Assembly (NCBI GenBank): GCA_964551545.1
Contig: CAZKCT010000004.1
Coordinates: forward strand, 9,531 to 73,530
DNA: 64,000 nucleotides
Direction of reading: 5' to 3'
From: Thiopontia sp964551545
GTDB lineage: Bacteria; Pseudomonadota; Gammaproteobacteria; GCF-002020875
The notes beneath the pieces were generated by a model. It ran no database searches, had not been told where the DNA came from, and saw only the letters and a list, made by a program, of their open reading frames with translations. The position numbers were made by a program, and so were the translations under genes. Shown here piece after piece: positions 43,079 to 52,195 of this stretch (position 1 is its first letter; every line of letters starts with the position of its first letter).

Positions 43079-44380
43079 ATGGAAGTATCTGTAGAAACTA
43101 CCCAGGGCCTTGAGCGCGCAATGACCATTACCGTTCCCGCGGAGCGTGTGGAGAAAGAGGTGAATCAACGCCTCAACCGGTTGAAAAACAGTGTGAAACT
43201 CAATGGTTTCCGCCCAGGTAAGGTTCCGATGTCCGTGGTCAAGAAGCAGTTTGATACCACAGTTCGTTATGAGGTGGCTGAAGAGCTGATTCAGGCGACT
43301 TTTGGTGAGGCGGTGAATCAGGAAAATCTTGCGCCAGCCGGTACGCCACAGATTACTCCAGAAGAGATTGGGGATGGTGAGGGGCTGAAGTACAAGGCTG
43401 TGTTTGAGGTCTATCCAGAGTTTGAGGTGGCTGCATTTGATGGCATCAAGGTTGAGAAGCCGAAGGTTGATTTGAGTGATGCCGATCTCGATAAGATGGT
43501 TGATAACCTGAGAGAGCAGCAGAAGAGCTGGGAGACTGTCGAGCGTGAGGCTGCCGATGGTGATCAGGTCAATGTTGATTTCAAGGGTTCTATCGATGGT
43601 GAGGTCTTTGATCGTGGTTCTGCGGAAGGGGTACCGCTCACACTGGGTTCAGGCTCCATGATTGGTGGTTTCGAAGATGGCATTATTGGTATGAAGGCCG
43701 GGGAAGAGAAGAGCATTGATGTGACGTTCCCTGAAGACTACTCCGCGGAAGAGCTGGCAGGTAAAGAGGCTCAGTTTGAAATCAAGGTGAATAGTGTTGC
43801 TGAGGCGGTATTGCCCAAGATCGATGATGAATTTATCGAAAAGTATGGTGTGAAAAAGGGAGGCATGGAGGCATTCCGTAAGCAGATTCAAGAGAATATG
43901 CAGCGTGAGTGTGATCAGGCACTGACTCAAGTGAGCAAAGATCAGGTGATGGATGGACTCTATGAGGCGCATGATTTCGATATTCCTGGCGCACTGATTG
44001 ATGAAGAGGCGAAGCGCATGGCCGAGAACATGCAGCAGCAGATGGGTGGTCAGGGCGCTGAATTGAGTGCTGATCTCTTCAAGGGGCAGGCGGAGCGTCG
44101 TGTCAAACTGGGGTTGGTATTGGCTGAGGTGGTGCGTGAGCATAATGTTCAGGTTGATCCGGTTCGTGTTCAGCAGCAGATCGAGACCATGGCTGCCAGT
44201 TACGAAAACCCATCCGAAGTGTTGGAGTGGTACAACCAGAATCCTCAGTACCTTGAGGGGATCCAGAATCTGGTGATGGAAGAGCAGGTGGTGGACCTGG
44301 TGATGAAAAATGCAGCAGTCTCTGAAGCAGAGATGGGCTTTGAGGAGCTAATGACAAAGGCCAATGCCAACCGCCAGTAA
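43079..44380 (+). CDS. tig: trigger factor, ribosome-associated chaperone
   Basis: 433 residues. The ribosome-binding signature GFRPGKVPMSVVKKQF lies near residues 43-58, the FKBP-type PPIase domain at about 160-245 (GDQVNVDFKGSIDGEVFDRG, FEDGIIGMKAGEEK), and the C-terminal chaperone arms follow. Start of the conserved tig-clpP-clpX-lon block. Confidence 0.97.
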   Translation: MEVSVETTQGLERAMTITVPAERVEKEVNQRLNRLKNSVKLNGFRPGKVPMSVVKKQFDTTVRYEVAEELIQATFGEAVNQENLAPAGTPQITPEEIGDGEGLKYKAVFEVYPEFEVAAFDGIKVEKPKVDLSDADLDKMVDNLREQQKSWETVEREAADGDQVNVDFKGSIDGEVFDRGSAEGVPLTLGSGSMIGGFEDGIIGMKAGEEKSIDVTFPEDYSAEELAGKEAQFEIKVNSVAEAVLPKIDDEFIEKYGVKKGGMEAFRKQIQENMQRECDQALTQVSKDQVMDGLYEAHDFDIPGALIDEEAKRMAENMQQQMGGQGAELSADLFKGQAERRVKLGLVLAEVVREHNVQVDPVRVQQQIETMAASYENPSEVLEWYNQNPQYLEGIQNLVMEEQVVDLVMKNAAVSEAEMGFEELMTKANANRQ

Positions 44381-44462
44381 TTCAGAGCACTTCACGTTTG
44401 GCGAAAGTGAAGAGTGAGTTGTGTGGCTATATCAAATAAGAAGACCAAAGGATAGGAACCGA

Positions 44463-45074
44463 ATGACAGATTCAATCATTGAGAACTCCGGAATGGTGCC
44501 AATGGTGGTGGAGCAATCCTCTCGCGGGGAGCGCGCTTATGACATTTACTCTCGTCTGCTGAAGGAGCGGGTGATCTTCATGGTGGGGCAGGTGGAAGAT
44601 CACATGGCGAACTTGGTGGTGGCGCAGCTACTGTTTCTGGAGTCGGAAAATCCAGATAAGGACATTCATCTCTACATCAATTCACCGGGTGGTTCGGTGA
44701 CTGCTGGCATGTCGATCTATGACACCATGCAGTTCATCAAGCCTGATGTGAGCACTATGTGTATTGGCCAGGCGGCAAGCATGGGAGCGCTGTTGCTCGC
44801 AGGGGGTGCGGAAGGGAAACGTTACTGTTTACCACACTCACGGATGATGATTCATCAGCCTCTGGGTGGGTTCCAGGGGCAGGCCTCCGATATTGAGATC
44901 CACGCCAAGGAGATTCTCAGTGTGCGTGAACGACTCAATACTGTTTTGGCGCACCATACTGGCCAACCAATTGAACAAATTCGTCAAGATACTGACCGTG
45001 ATAACTTTATGAGTGGTGATGAATCCGTGGAATATGGCCTGATTGATCAGGTGCTTACCAGTCGAGACGAATAA
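44463..45074 (+). CDS. clpP: ClpP, proteolytic subunit
   Basis: 203 residues. Catalytic Ser in GQAASMGALLL (about 107), His in MIHQPLGG (about 132) and an Asp further on. The start at 44463 follows GGAACCGA; an open frame to 44421 is upstream but lacks support. Degrades proteins delivered by ClpX or ClpA. Confidence 0.97.
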   Translation: MTDSIIENSGMVPMVVEQSSRGERAYDIYSRLLKERVIFMVGQVEDHMANLVVAQLLFLESENPDKDIHLYINSPGGSVTAGMSIYDTMQFIKPDVSTMCIGQAASMGALLLAGGAEGKRYCLPHSRMMIHQPLGGFQGQASDIEIHAKEILSVRERLNTVLAHHTGQPIEQIRQDTDRDNFMSGDESVEYGLIDQVLTSRDE

Positions 45075-45087
45075 CCGATAAAAATGG

Positions 45088-45117
45088 TTGGTCTTTGCGG
45101 TATGGTTCTTGTATTAT
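45088..45117 (+). promoter_or_regulatory. clpX: possible promoter before clpX
   Basis: TTGGTC and TATTAT separated by 18 bases in the 194-base clpP-clpX spacer. The -10 is good, the -35 poor; there is no clear heat-shock (sigma-32) box. Tentative. Confidence 0.3.
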
Positions 45118-45268
45118 TTCTGAGGATTTTCGGGTATGGGATGTTGAGAAATCGACGTTCCCCCTTACAGGAAAAGATAGCCATTGATGGCTTTTCACAG
45201 TAGTCTACCTACCCATATAGGGAGTGACGACTTCAGTGAAACGATGAAATCATGAAGGTATAGATCGG

Positions 45269-46546
45269 ATGAGTGATAAAGACGAAAACGACGGCAAGCT
45301 ACTCTACTGCTCTTTCTGCGGAAAGAGCCAGAACGAGGTCAGAAAACTGATTGCAGGCCCTTCAGTCTATGTCTGTGACGAGTGTGTGGAACTCTGCAAT
45401 GACATCATTCGTGAGGAGCAGGAGGGAAGTGAGGAGCAGGCTGAGCAGTCTGCGTTACCGGTTCCCGAGAAAATTCGCACCACGCTCGATGACTATGTCA
45501 TCAGCCAGGATCGGGCAAAGAAAACCCTCTCTGTTGCCGTCTATAACCACTACAAGCGCGTTGAGTCTGGTTATAAGAAGGATGATGTCGAGCTGGCCAA
45601 GAGTAATGTCTTATTGATTGGTCCAACTGGATCTGGCAAGACACTGCTGGCCGAGACGCTCGCCCGAATTCTTAATGTCCCCTTCACTATGGCCGATGCC
45701 ACTACGCTGACCGAGGCGGGTTATGTCGGTGAGGATGTGGAGAATATCATCCAGAAATTGCTGATGAAGTGTGACTATGATGTCGAGAAGGCAGAGAGTG
45801 GCATCATCTATATTGACGAGATTGACAAGATCACCCGCAAATCAGACAACCCCTCCATTACCCGAGACGTCTCTGGTGAAGGGGTACAGCAGGCGCTGTT
45901 GAAATTGGTTGAAGGCACGATCGCCTCGGTGCCGCCGCAAGGTGGGCGCAAGCATCCACAACAGGAGTTCCTGCAGGTGGACACCAGCAAGATCCTCTTT
46001 ATTTGTGGCGGGGCCTTCGCAGGATTAGACAAGATTATTCGTGACCGCTCCGAGAAGAGTGGCATTGGCTTTGCCGCTGAAGTGAAGAGTAAGGACAATG
46101 AACGTACTGTGAGTGAGGTCCTTGCAGAGGTAGAGCCAGAAGATCTGATTCGTTACGGCCTGATTCCAGAGTTCGTTGGCCGACTGCCGGTTGAGGCTAC
46201 GCTGGAAGAGCTGGATGAGGATGCACTGGTCCAGATTTTGACTGAACCAAAGAATGCACTGACCAAGCAGTACGGAAAGCTTTTTGAAATGGAGGGGGTT
46301 GAACTCGATATTCGCGAGGATGCCCTGCGTGCGGTTGCCAAGAAGGCGATCAAGCGCAAGACAGGCGCGCGTGGCCTGCGTTCTATTCTTGAGCATGCAT
46401 TGCTGGACACCATGTATCACCTCCCTTCCCAGGAGGATGTTGAGAAGGTGGTAGTGGATGACTCGGTAATTGATGGAAATTCGGAGCCACTGCTGATCTT
46501 TGAAGGGGGAGAACAGGCAAAATTGGCCGCAGCGGTTTCGGAATAG
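45269..46546 (+). CDS. clpX: ClpX, ATP-binding unfoldase subunit
   Basis: 425 residues. N-terminal zinc finger (CSFCGKS...CDEC), Walker A GPTGSGKT (about 118), Walker B IIYIDEIDKI, the RKSDNPSITRD segment and the GARGLRS sensor-2 motif. Feeds ClpP. Followed by lon after 12 bases. Confidence 0.98.
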   Translation: MSDKDENDGKLLYCSFCGKSQNEVRKLIAGPSVYVCDECVELCNDIIREEQEGSEEQAEQSALPVPEKIRTTLDDYVISQDRAKKTLSVAVYNHYKRVESGYKKDDVELAKSNVLLIGPTGSGKTLLAETLARILNVPFTMADATTLTEAGYVGEDVENIIQKLLMKCDYDVEKAESGIIYIDEIDKITRKSDNPSITRDVSGEGVQQALLKLVEGTIASVPPQGGRKHPQQEFLQVDTSKILFICGGAFAGLDKIIRDRSEKSGIGFAAEVKSKDNERTVSEVLAEVEPEDLIRYGLIPEFVGRLPVEATLEELDEDALVQILTEPKNALTKQYGKLFEMEGVELDIREDALRAVAKKAIKRKTGARGLRSILEHALLDTMYHLPSQEDVEKVVVDDSVIDGNSEPLLIFEGGEQAKLAAAVSE

Positions 46547-46558
46547 GAGATCAACCAC

Positions 46559-49012
46559 ATGGGCAGAGCTGACCATCACTTCGATTCCGAGAACCCTCTG
46601 GAGCAAAATTTCTCCCTGTTGCCACTGCGTGATGTAGTGGTCTATCCACATATGGTGATCCCGCTCTTTGTCGGGCGTCCTGGGTCGATTGCTGCACTGG
46701 AAGCGGCGATGGCGGAGGAGAAGAGAATCCTGCTGGTGGCGCAGAAGAGTGCCACGGAGGATGAGCCGACCGCTGGGGATCTTTATGGTGCAGGCACTAT
46801 TGCCACCATTCTCCAGTTGTTGAAATTGCCAGATGGCACCGTCAAGGTGTTGGTCGAGGGGAATAGTCGGGCGCTGGTTCACCGAATCGATGAGGAGCGT
46901 GGCTACATGCGTGGCCAAGTGACGATTCAGCGTGAGCAGATCGAAAACGAACAAGAAGTCGATGTGCTGGCTCGATCGATTCAAGGGCAGTTTGAGCACT
47001 ACGTCAAAATGAACAAGAAGATCCCGCCAGAGGTGCTGAGCTCCCTCTCCGGGATTGATGATCCGGCCCGTCTGAGTGATACCGTGGCGGCCCACATGAC
47101 CCTGAAGATTGATGAGAAGCAGGAGTTGCTGGAGACCTTCAATGTTCAAGAGCGGATGGAGCATATCCTCTCTATCATGGAGGGAGAGCTTGATATTCTC
47201 GAAGTGGAGAAGCGGGTTCGCGGCCGGGTGAAAAAGCAGATGGAGCGCAATCAGCGCGAGTTCTATCTCAACGAACAGATCAAGGCAATCCAGAAAGAGC
47301 TGGGTGACTCGGAAGATGGCACCAATGAGGCGGAAGAGCTGGAACAGAAGGTGCGTGACGCAGAGATGTCGCAGGAGGCACGGGAGAAGGCAGAGTCTGA
47401 GCTGAAGAAGCTGAAGATGATGTCTCCCACCTCGGCAGAGGCGGCCGTGGTGCGCACCTATATCGAGACTTTGATTGAGGTGCCGTGGAAGAAGCGCTCT
47501 CGTCTCAAGAGTGATCTGGCACGTGCCGAGAAGGTGCTGAATGAGGACCATTATGGTCTTGAAGAGGTTAAGGAGCGCATTCTCGAATATCTGGCGGTGC
47601 AGAAACGAGTCGGCAAGATCAAGGGGGCAATCCTCTGCCTGGTGGGCCCTCCCGGTGTGGGCAAGACCTCACTGGGGCAATCGATTGCTCGTGCGACCAG
47701 TCGAAAGTTTGTGCGCATGGCATTGGGCGGTGTGCGTGATGAGGCGGAGATTCGTGGTCATCGCCGGACCTACATCGGCTCAATGCCGGGCAAGATCATT
47801 CAGAATATGAGTAAAGTGGGAGTGAAAAACCCACTCTACCTGCTGGATGAGATCGACAAGATGGCAATGGATTTCCGTGGAGATCCGGCCTCTGCACTAC
47901 TTGAGGTGTTGGATCCTGAGCAGAACCACACCTTCGGGGACCACTATCTGGAGGTCGATTATGATCTTTCGGATGTGATGTTTGTCGCCACCGCCAACAG
48001 CATGAATATTCCTGGCCCCTTGCGGGACCGTATGGAGGTGATTCGTATCCCCGGTTATACCGAGGAGGAGAAGCTCAATATTGCGAAGCAGTATCTCGTT
48101 CCAAAGCAGATGAAGAATAGCGGGCTGAAGGAGAAAGAGGCCTCGATCAGCGAAGGGGTGATCCGCGACATTATTCGCTACTACACCCGTGAGGCGGGAG
48201 TCCGGAATCTGGAGCGTGAGATCTCCAAGGTGTTGCGCAAAGTGGTCAAGGAGCTGGTGCTGAAGAAACAGCAGAAAAAGATCTCGGTCACGGTACGCAA
48301 CCTAGAGCACTATCTTGGTGTGAAGAAATTCCGCTATGGGCTTGCCGATGAGAAAAATCAAATTGGTCAGGTCACCGGTCTGGCATGGACTGAGGTAGGG
48401 GGCGATCTGCTCACTATTGAGGGAGCCGTGATGCCGGGTAAAGGAAAATTCTCAGTCACTGGGCAGCTGGGTGACGTGATGAAAGAGTCGATTCAGGCCG
48501 CCACCACGGTGGTACGGAGTCGCTCTGCTGCACTGGGCATTGAGCCAGAGAGCTATGACAAGAGTGATATCCACATCCACGTGCCAGAGGGGGCAATCCC
48601 CAAGGATGGGCCAAGTGCTGGTATTGGCATGTGTACAGCGCTGGTCTCGGTGTTGACCGAGATCCCTGTGCGGGCGGATGTGGCGATGACGGGCGAGATT
48701 ACGCTACGTGGCGAGGTGTTGCCGATTGGCGGGCTGAAAGAGAAGATGCTGGCGGCTCACCGTGGAGGTATTCGTACTGTGCTGATTCCGCACGAGAATC
48801 GAAAAGATCTGAAAGAGATTCCAGATAACATCCTCAAGGATATTGAGGTCAAGCCAGTACGCTGGATTGATGAGGTGCTGGAGATCGCACTGCAGCATTC
48901 ACCTGAGCCTCTCAAGGAGGAAGAGCGTGCTGCGGAAGCGGCTGAAGAGCCGGCGGATTCCACTGCCGCTAAGAAGAAACCGGGCAAAGGGCGCCGCGTA
49001 CGGACCCACTGA
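46559..49012 (+). CDS. lon: Lon ATP-dependent protease
   Basis: 817 residues: N-terminal substrate domain starting FSLLPLRDVVVYPHM, AAA+ core with GPPGVGKTSLG (about 362) and LLDEIDKM, and the C-terminal Ser-Lys protease domain with KDGPSAG (Ser about 685) and a Lys about 43 residues later. The C-terminus is an Ala/Glu then Lys/Arg-rich tail (KKKPGKGRRVRT) longer than in E. coli. Confidence 0.98.
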   Translation: MGRADHHFDSENPLEQNFSLLPLRDVVVYPHMVIPLFVGRPGSIAALEAAMAEEKRILLVAQKSATEDEPTAGDLYGAGTIATILQLLKLPDGTVKVLVEGNSRALVHRIDEERGYMRGQVTIQREQIENEQEVDVLARSIQGQFEHYVKMNKKIPPEVLSSLSGIDDPARLSDTVAAHMTLKIDEKQELLETFNVQERMEHILSIMEGELDILEVEKRVRGRVKKQMERNQREFYLNEQIKAIQKELGDSEDGTNEAEELEQKVRDAEMSQEAREKAESELKKLKMMSPTSAEAAVVRTYIETLIEVPWKKRSRLKSDLARAEKVLNEDHYGLEEVKERILEYLAVQKRVGKIKGAILCLVGPPGVGKTSLGQSIARATSRKFVRMALGGVRDEAEIRGHRRTYIGSMPGKIIQNMSKVGVKNPLYLLDEIDKMAMDFRGDPASALLEVLDPEQNHTFGDHYLEVDYDLSDVMFVATANSMNIPGPLRDRMEVIRIPGYTEEEKLNIAKQYLVPKQMKNSGLKEKEASISEGVIRDIIRYYTREAGVRNLEREISKVLRKVVKELVLKKQQKKISVTVRNLEHYLGVKKFRYGLADEKNQIGQVTGLAWTEVGGDLLTIEGAVMPGKGKFSVTGQLGDVMKESIQAATTVVRSRSAALGIEPESYDKSDIHIHVPEGAIPKDGPSAGIGMCTALVSVLTEIPVRADVAMTGEITLRGEVLPIGGLKEKMLAAHRGGIRTVLIPHENRKDLKEIPDNILKDIEVKPVRWIDEVLEIALQHSPEPLKEEERAAEAAEEPADSTAAKKKPGKGRRVRTH

Positions 49013-49129
49013 TTCCATGGTGAATAGAGATCCAAAAAAAGTCTCGATTAAGCTGGAAAAAGGGGAAAGGATACCTTACACTTGCGCGCGCTATCTGAGT
49101 GGGGATCAGCCAATGAGAGCCACGAGATA

Positions 49130-49178
49130 GGGTGCTTAGCTCAGCTGGGAGAGCATCGCCCTTACAAGGCGAGGGTCG
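49130..49178 (+). tRNA. tRNA-Val (anticodon TAC), 3' part lost in assembly gap
   Basis: The first 49 bases of a tRNA: acceptor GGGTGCT, D arm TAGCTCAGCTGGGAGAGC, and anticodon arm GCCCT-TAC-AAGGC. It runs directly into a block of Ns. The anticodon TAC gives valine. Confidence 0.9.
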
Positions 49179-49253
49179 NNNNNNNNNNNNNNNNNNNNNN
49201 NNNNNNNNNNNNNNNNNNNNNNNNNNNNNNNNNNNNNNNNNNNNNNNNNNNNN
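49179..49253. other. assembly gap (75 Ns)
   Basis: Unknown bases joining two tRNA halves. The missing sequence must contain the 3' end of tRNA-Val and the 5' end of tRNA-Asp; further tRNA copies may be collapsed here. The true length is unknown. Confidence 0.98.
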
Positions 49254-49307
49254 AATACCGGCCTGTCACGCCGGGGGTCGCGGGTTCGAGTCCCGTCCGC
49301 TCCGCCA
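49254..49307 (+). tRNA. tRNA-Asp (anticodon GTC), 5' part lost in assembly gap
   Basis: The last 54 bases of a tRNA: anticodon arm CCGGC-CTGTCAC-GCCGG, T arm CGGG-TTCGAGT-CCCG, acceptor strand GCTCC and encoded CCA. Anticodon GTC gives aspartate. Confidence 0.9.
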
Positions 49308-49313
49308 TATAGC

Positions 49314-49348
49314 AAGGGCGTGCCTGATTTCAGGTACGCCCTTTTTTT
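49314..49348 (+). terminator. terminator after the tRNA genes
   Basis: AAGGGCGT and ACGCCCTT arms continuing into CCTG / CAGG, followed by T7, just after tRNA-Asp and before ppiD. Confidence 0.85.
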
Positions 49349-49372
49349 ATTGATTGAGGAAGGAAATCGACG

Positions 49373-51292
49373 ATGTTACAGAGTATTCATGATCAGGCGC
49401 AGAGTTGGATTGCATGGGTCATTGTGGGGCTGCTGATCATTCCGTTTGCCTTGTGGGGAATCAACTCCTATTTTGAGGGAGGTGGTGGTGCGGTTGTGGC
49501 AGAGGTCAACGGCACAGAGATTGGTCTGCGCGATTATCAGCGTTCCCTGCAGCAGCAGCGTCAACAGCTTCGCTCCCTGATGGGGGCCAACTACCGCCCA
49601 GAGATGATGGAGAATCCAGAGATGCGTCGCGCTGTTCTGGAGGCGATGATTGAGAATGACCTGCTGACGCAGGCCGTCCATGCTGATGGTTTCCGGATCG
49701 GAGATGAGTTGCTGCTGGATCAGATTCAGCGCATCGAGGCCTTCCAGCATGATGGACGATTCAGTTCAGAGATCTATGAGCAGGTGCTGGCGGCACAGGG
49801 GATGAGCAAATCCTTCTTTGAGAACAGCATGAAGACGGATCTCATGCAGTCGCAGCTGTTGACCGGTTTCCGTCACGCCTCTTTTGTCACACCTCGTGAG
49901 CTGCAAGAGTCGGTGCGCCTGCAGAACCAGAAAAGAACACTACGCCTGTTGACCATTCCAGCAACCCTGGAGCGCATTGAGAATCGAGTCGTGGATGATC
50001 AGGAGATTGCCGCACAGTATGAAGTCAACGCGGTTGCCTATGAGATTCCGGAGCAGGTCACACTCGACTATATCGAACTCTCCGTTGCGGAACTGGCGCA
50101 AGAGGTCCCGGTTGAAGAGGCGGATTTACGCAAGCTTTATGAGGAGCGTAAAGAGGGGATGGTTGCCGATGAGGAGCGTCAAGCCAGCCATATCCTGATT
50201 GAGCTCCCAGAGGGGGCAGACCAGCAGACAACGGATGCGGCACAGGCGCGCATGAAAGAGGTTCAGCAGAAGCTAGCAGCGGGAGATTCGTTTGAGGCGT
50301 TGGCCAAAGAGTACTCAGCCGATCCAGGCTCTGCTGTTGTGGGCGGGGATCTCGGTTTCTTCCCCAGAGGCATTATGGTGCCGGCATTTGATGAGGCGGT
50401 CTTCGGGATGCCTGTTGGAGATACGGTAGAGGTACAAACGGAATTTGGGCTTCACCTGATCCGTCTGGAGGCGATTCAGGCCTCTGAGATTCGCCCCTAC
50501 GAATCGGTTCGTGAAGAGCTGAGTGCCGAGCTCAAGCGTCAGGGGGCAGAGAACCTCTTTTTTGAGCATGCCGAAACCATCGCCAATATCGCCTATGAGG
50601 AGCCTGATTCCTTGGAAGGGGCTGCAGCGGCGGCAGGTCTGGTGGTCAAACAGAGTGAATTCTTCAGTCGTCAGGGCGGGGAAGGGGTTGCAGAGAAGCC
50701 TGGCGTTATCCAGGCAGCATTCTCCGATATGGTGTTGAATGAAGGGAAGAACAGTGACCCTGTGGAGTTGGCTGAGGACCATGTCGTGGTACTACGCGTG
50801 CGCGATCACAAGCCCGCAACCCGCAAGCCGTTGGGTGAGGTACGCAAAGAGGTGATTGATGCGATATTGGTGCAGCGCGCGCGCAAGGAAGCCCGAGACC
50901 AAGGTGTCGAATTGTTGAATCAGCTTCAGCAGGGAACATTGGCTGTAGAGGGTGTTGCGAAGCAAGCCGAAGTCGACTGGGACGAGGCACGTACCATCAG
51001 CCGTAAGGATCTCTCCTTGCCAGCAGAGGTGGTTGCCCGTGCCTTCCGTATCAATGGACTGAAGTCGGATCAAAAGAAGTATGCTGGAACCGAGCTGCGT
51101 GGCGGTGGTTATGCGCTGATCGAGCTTTCTGGCGTGGATGAGGGCGGTCTACAGGGGGTCGAGTCCAAGCAGCGTGAAGTGCTGCGTCGACAGATTGCAG
51201 ATGGACAGATGCAGAGCCACTATCAGGGCTACCTCACCAGTCTACGCAATGGCGCTGAGATTCAGATCTATGAGGAGCAGCTCAGCGAATAG
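49373..51292 (+). CDS. ppiD: PpiD/SurA-type periplasmic peptidyl-prolyl isomerase
   Basis: 639 residues. One N-terminal membrane anchor (WIAWVIVGLLIIPFALWG), a SurA-like N-domain, and a parvulin domain at about 268-368 (ASHILIELPEG, LAKEYSADPGS, GGDLGFFPRG, FGLHLIRL). Acts as an inner-membrane-anchored chaperone for exported proteins. In E. coli hupB lies between lon and ppiD; here two tRNA genes take that place. Confidence 0.93.
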   Translation: MLQSIHDQAQSWIAWVIVGLLIIPFALWGINSYFEGGGGAVVAEVNGTEIGLRDYQRSLQQQRQQLRSLMGANYRPEMMENPEMRRAVLEAMIENDLLTQAVHADGFRIGDELLLDQIQRIEAFQHDGRFSSEIYEQVLAAQGMSKSFFENSMKTDLMQSQLLTGFRHASFVTPRELQESVRLQNQKRTLRLLTIPATLERIENRVVDDQEIAAQYEVNAVAYEIPEQVTLDYIELSVAELAQEVPVEEADLRKLYEERKEGMVADEERQASHILIELPEGADQQTTDAAQARMKEVQQKLAAGDSFEALAKEYSADPGSAVVGGDLGFFPRGIMVPAFDEAVFGMPVGDTVEVQTEFGLHLIRLEAIQASEIRPYESVREELSAELKRQGAENLFFEHAETIANIAYEEPDSLEGAAAAAGLVVKQSEFFSRQGGEGVAEKPGVIQAAFSDMVLNEGKNSDPVELAEDHVVVLRVRDHKPATRKPLGEVRKEVIDAILVQRARKEARDQGVELLNQLQQGTLAVEGVAKQAEVDWDEARTISRKDLSLPAEVVARAFRINGLKSDQKKYAGTELRGGGYALIELSGVDEGGLQGVESKQREVLRRQIADGQMQSHYQGYLTSLRNGAEIQIYEEQLSE

Positions 51293-51312
51293 CATCGAGT
51301 CTCTCATGGAAC

Positions 51313-51344
51313 AAAAAAGCCCGGCACATGTGCCGGGCTTTTTA
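51313..51344. terminator. bidirectional terminator between ppiD and fabI
   Basis: AAAAAGCCCGGCACA and TGTGCCGGGCTTTTT form an almost loopless perfect inverted repeat between convergent genes, with A and T runs at either end. Confidence 0.9.
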
Positions 51345-51366
51345 TTGGGCTCAGTTTTTACGGTTG

Positions 51367-52164
51367 TTATTGACCGGAAATCCCGTGTGTTGCCATCCCT
51401 GTGGTGTTGTAACCACCATCGACATAGGTGATCTCACCCGTCATGCCGGAAGAGAGATCCGAGCAGAGGAAGGCCCCTACATTGCCCACCTCATCAATGG
51501 TCACATTGCGGCGGATTGGTGAATTCTTCTCGGAGTAGTCGAGCAACAGGTTGAAGTCACCGATGCCTTTGGCGGCCAATGTTTTGATCGGACCGGCAGA
51601 TAGACCGTTAACGCGGATACCATCGGGGCCAAGGTCGGCGGCCATCGCGCGAACACAGGCCTCCAGACTCGCCTTCGCCAGTCCCATCACGTTGTAGTGG
51701 GGAATGGAGCGGACAGCGCCCAAATAGCTCAATGTCAGCATGGATCCGTCACGCCCCTCCATCATGGGCAGTGCCTCACGGCCGACCGCAGCAAAGCTAT
51801 AGGCGCTGATGTCATGTGCAATTTGTGATCCCTCGCGGGTTACGGAGTCGATAAAACGGCCATCCAACTCGCCCTTGGGAGAGAAAGCCACAGAGTGGAC
51901 CAGGCAATCCAGGCCATCCCACTGTTCACCAAGGGTTGTGAAGGTGTTGGCGATCTCCTCATCGCTGGAGACATCGCAGGGGATCACGATATTGCTATCC
52001 AGTTCAGCGGCCAGCTTTTCCACGCGGCCCTTGAGCTTTTCACCTTGATAGGTCAGTGCAATCTCGGCCCCTTCGCGGTGCATCGCCTTGGCAATCCCCC
52101 AGGCAATTGAACGGTTGCTGGCAACACCAATGATCAGTGCCTTTTTACCCTGCATGAATCCCAT
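51367..52164 (-). CDS. fabI: enoyl-ACP reductase (NADH)
   Basis: 265 residues. Short-chain reductase fold with GVASNRSIAWGIA for NADH binding and the FabI catalytic pattern YxxxMGLAK in PHYNVMGLAKASLE. Reduces enoyl-ACP in the last step of fatty-acid elongation. Diverges from yejA with only 31 bases between the longest frames. Confidence 0.97.
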   Translation of the reverse strand: MGFMQGKKALIIGVASNRSIAWGIAKAMHREGAEIALTYQGEKLKGRVEKLAAELDSNIVIPCDVSSDEEIANTFTTLGEQWDGLDCLVHSVAFSPKGELDGRFIDSVTREGSQIAHDISAYSFAAVGREALPMMEGRDGSMLTLSYLGAVRSIPHYNVMGLAKASLEACVRAMAADLGPDGIRVNGLSAGPIKTLAAKGIGDFNLLLDYSEKNSPIRRNVTIDEVGNVGAFLCSDLSSGMTGEITYVDGGYNTTGMATHGISGQ

Positions 52165-52195
52165 TACAAATCCTCTCTGAAACAGTTATTCTGAT

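Noticed and set aside
46025..47551. 508-residue minus-strand frame opposite clpX/lon
   Set aside because: Leucine/histidine-rich translation typical of an antisense frame of real genes; no motif.
49082..49353. Open frames spanning the Ns
   Set aside because: They cover two tRNA halves and unknown bases; no protein is supported.
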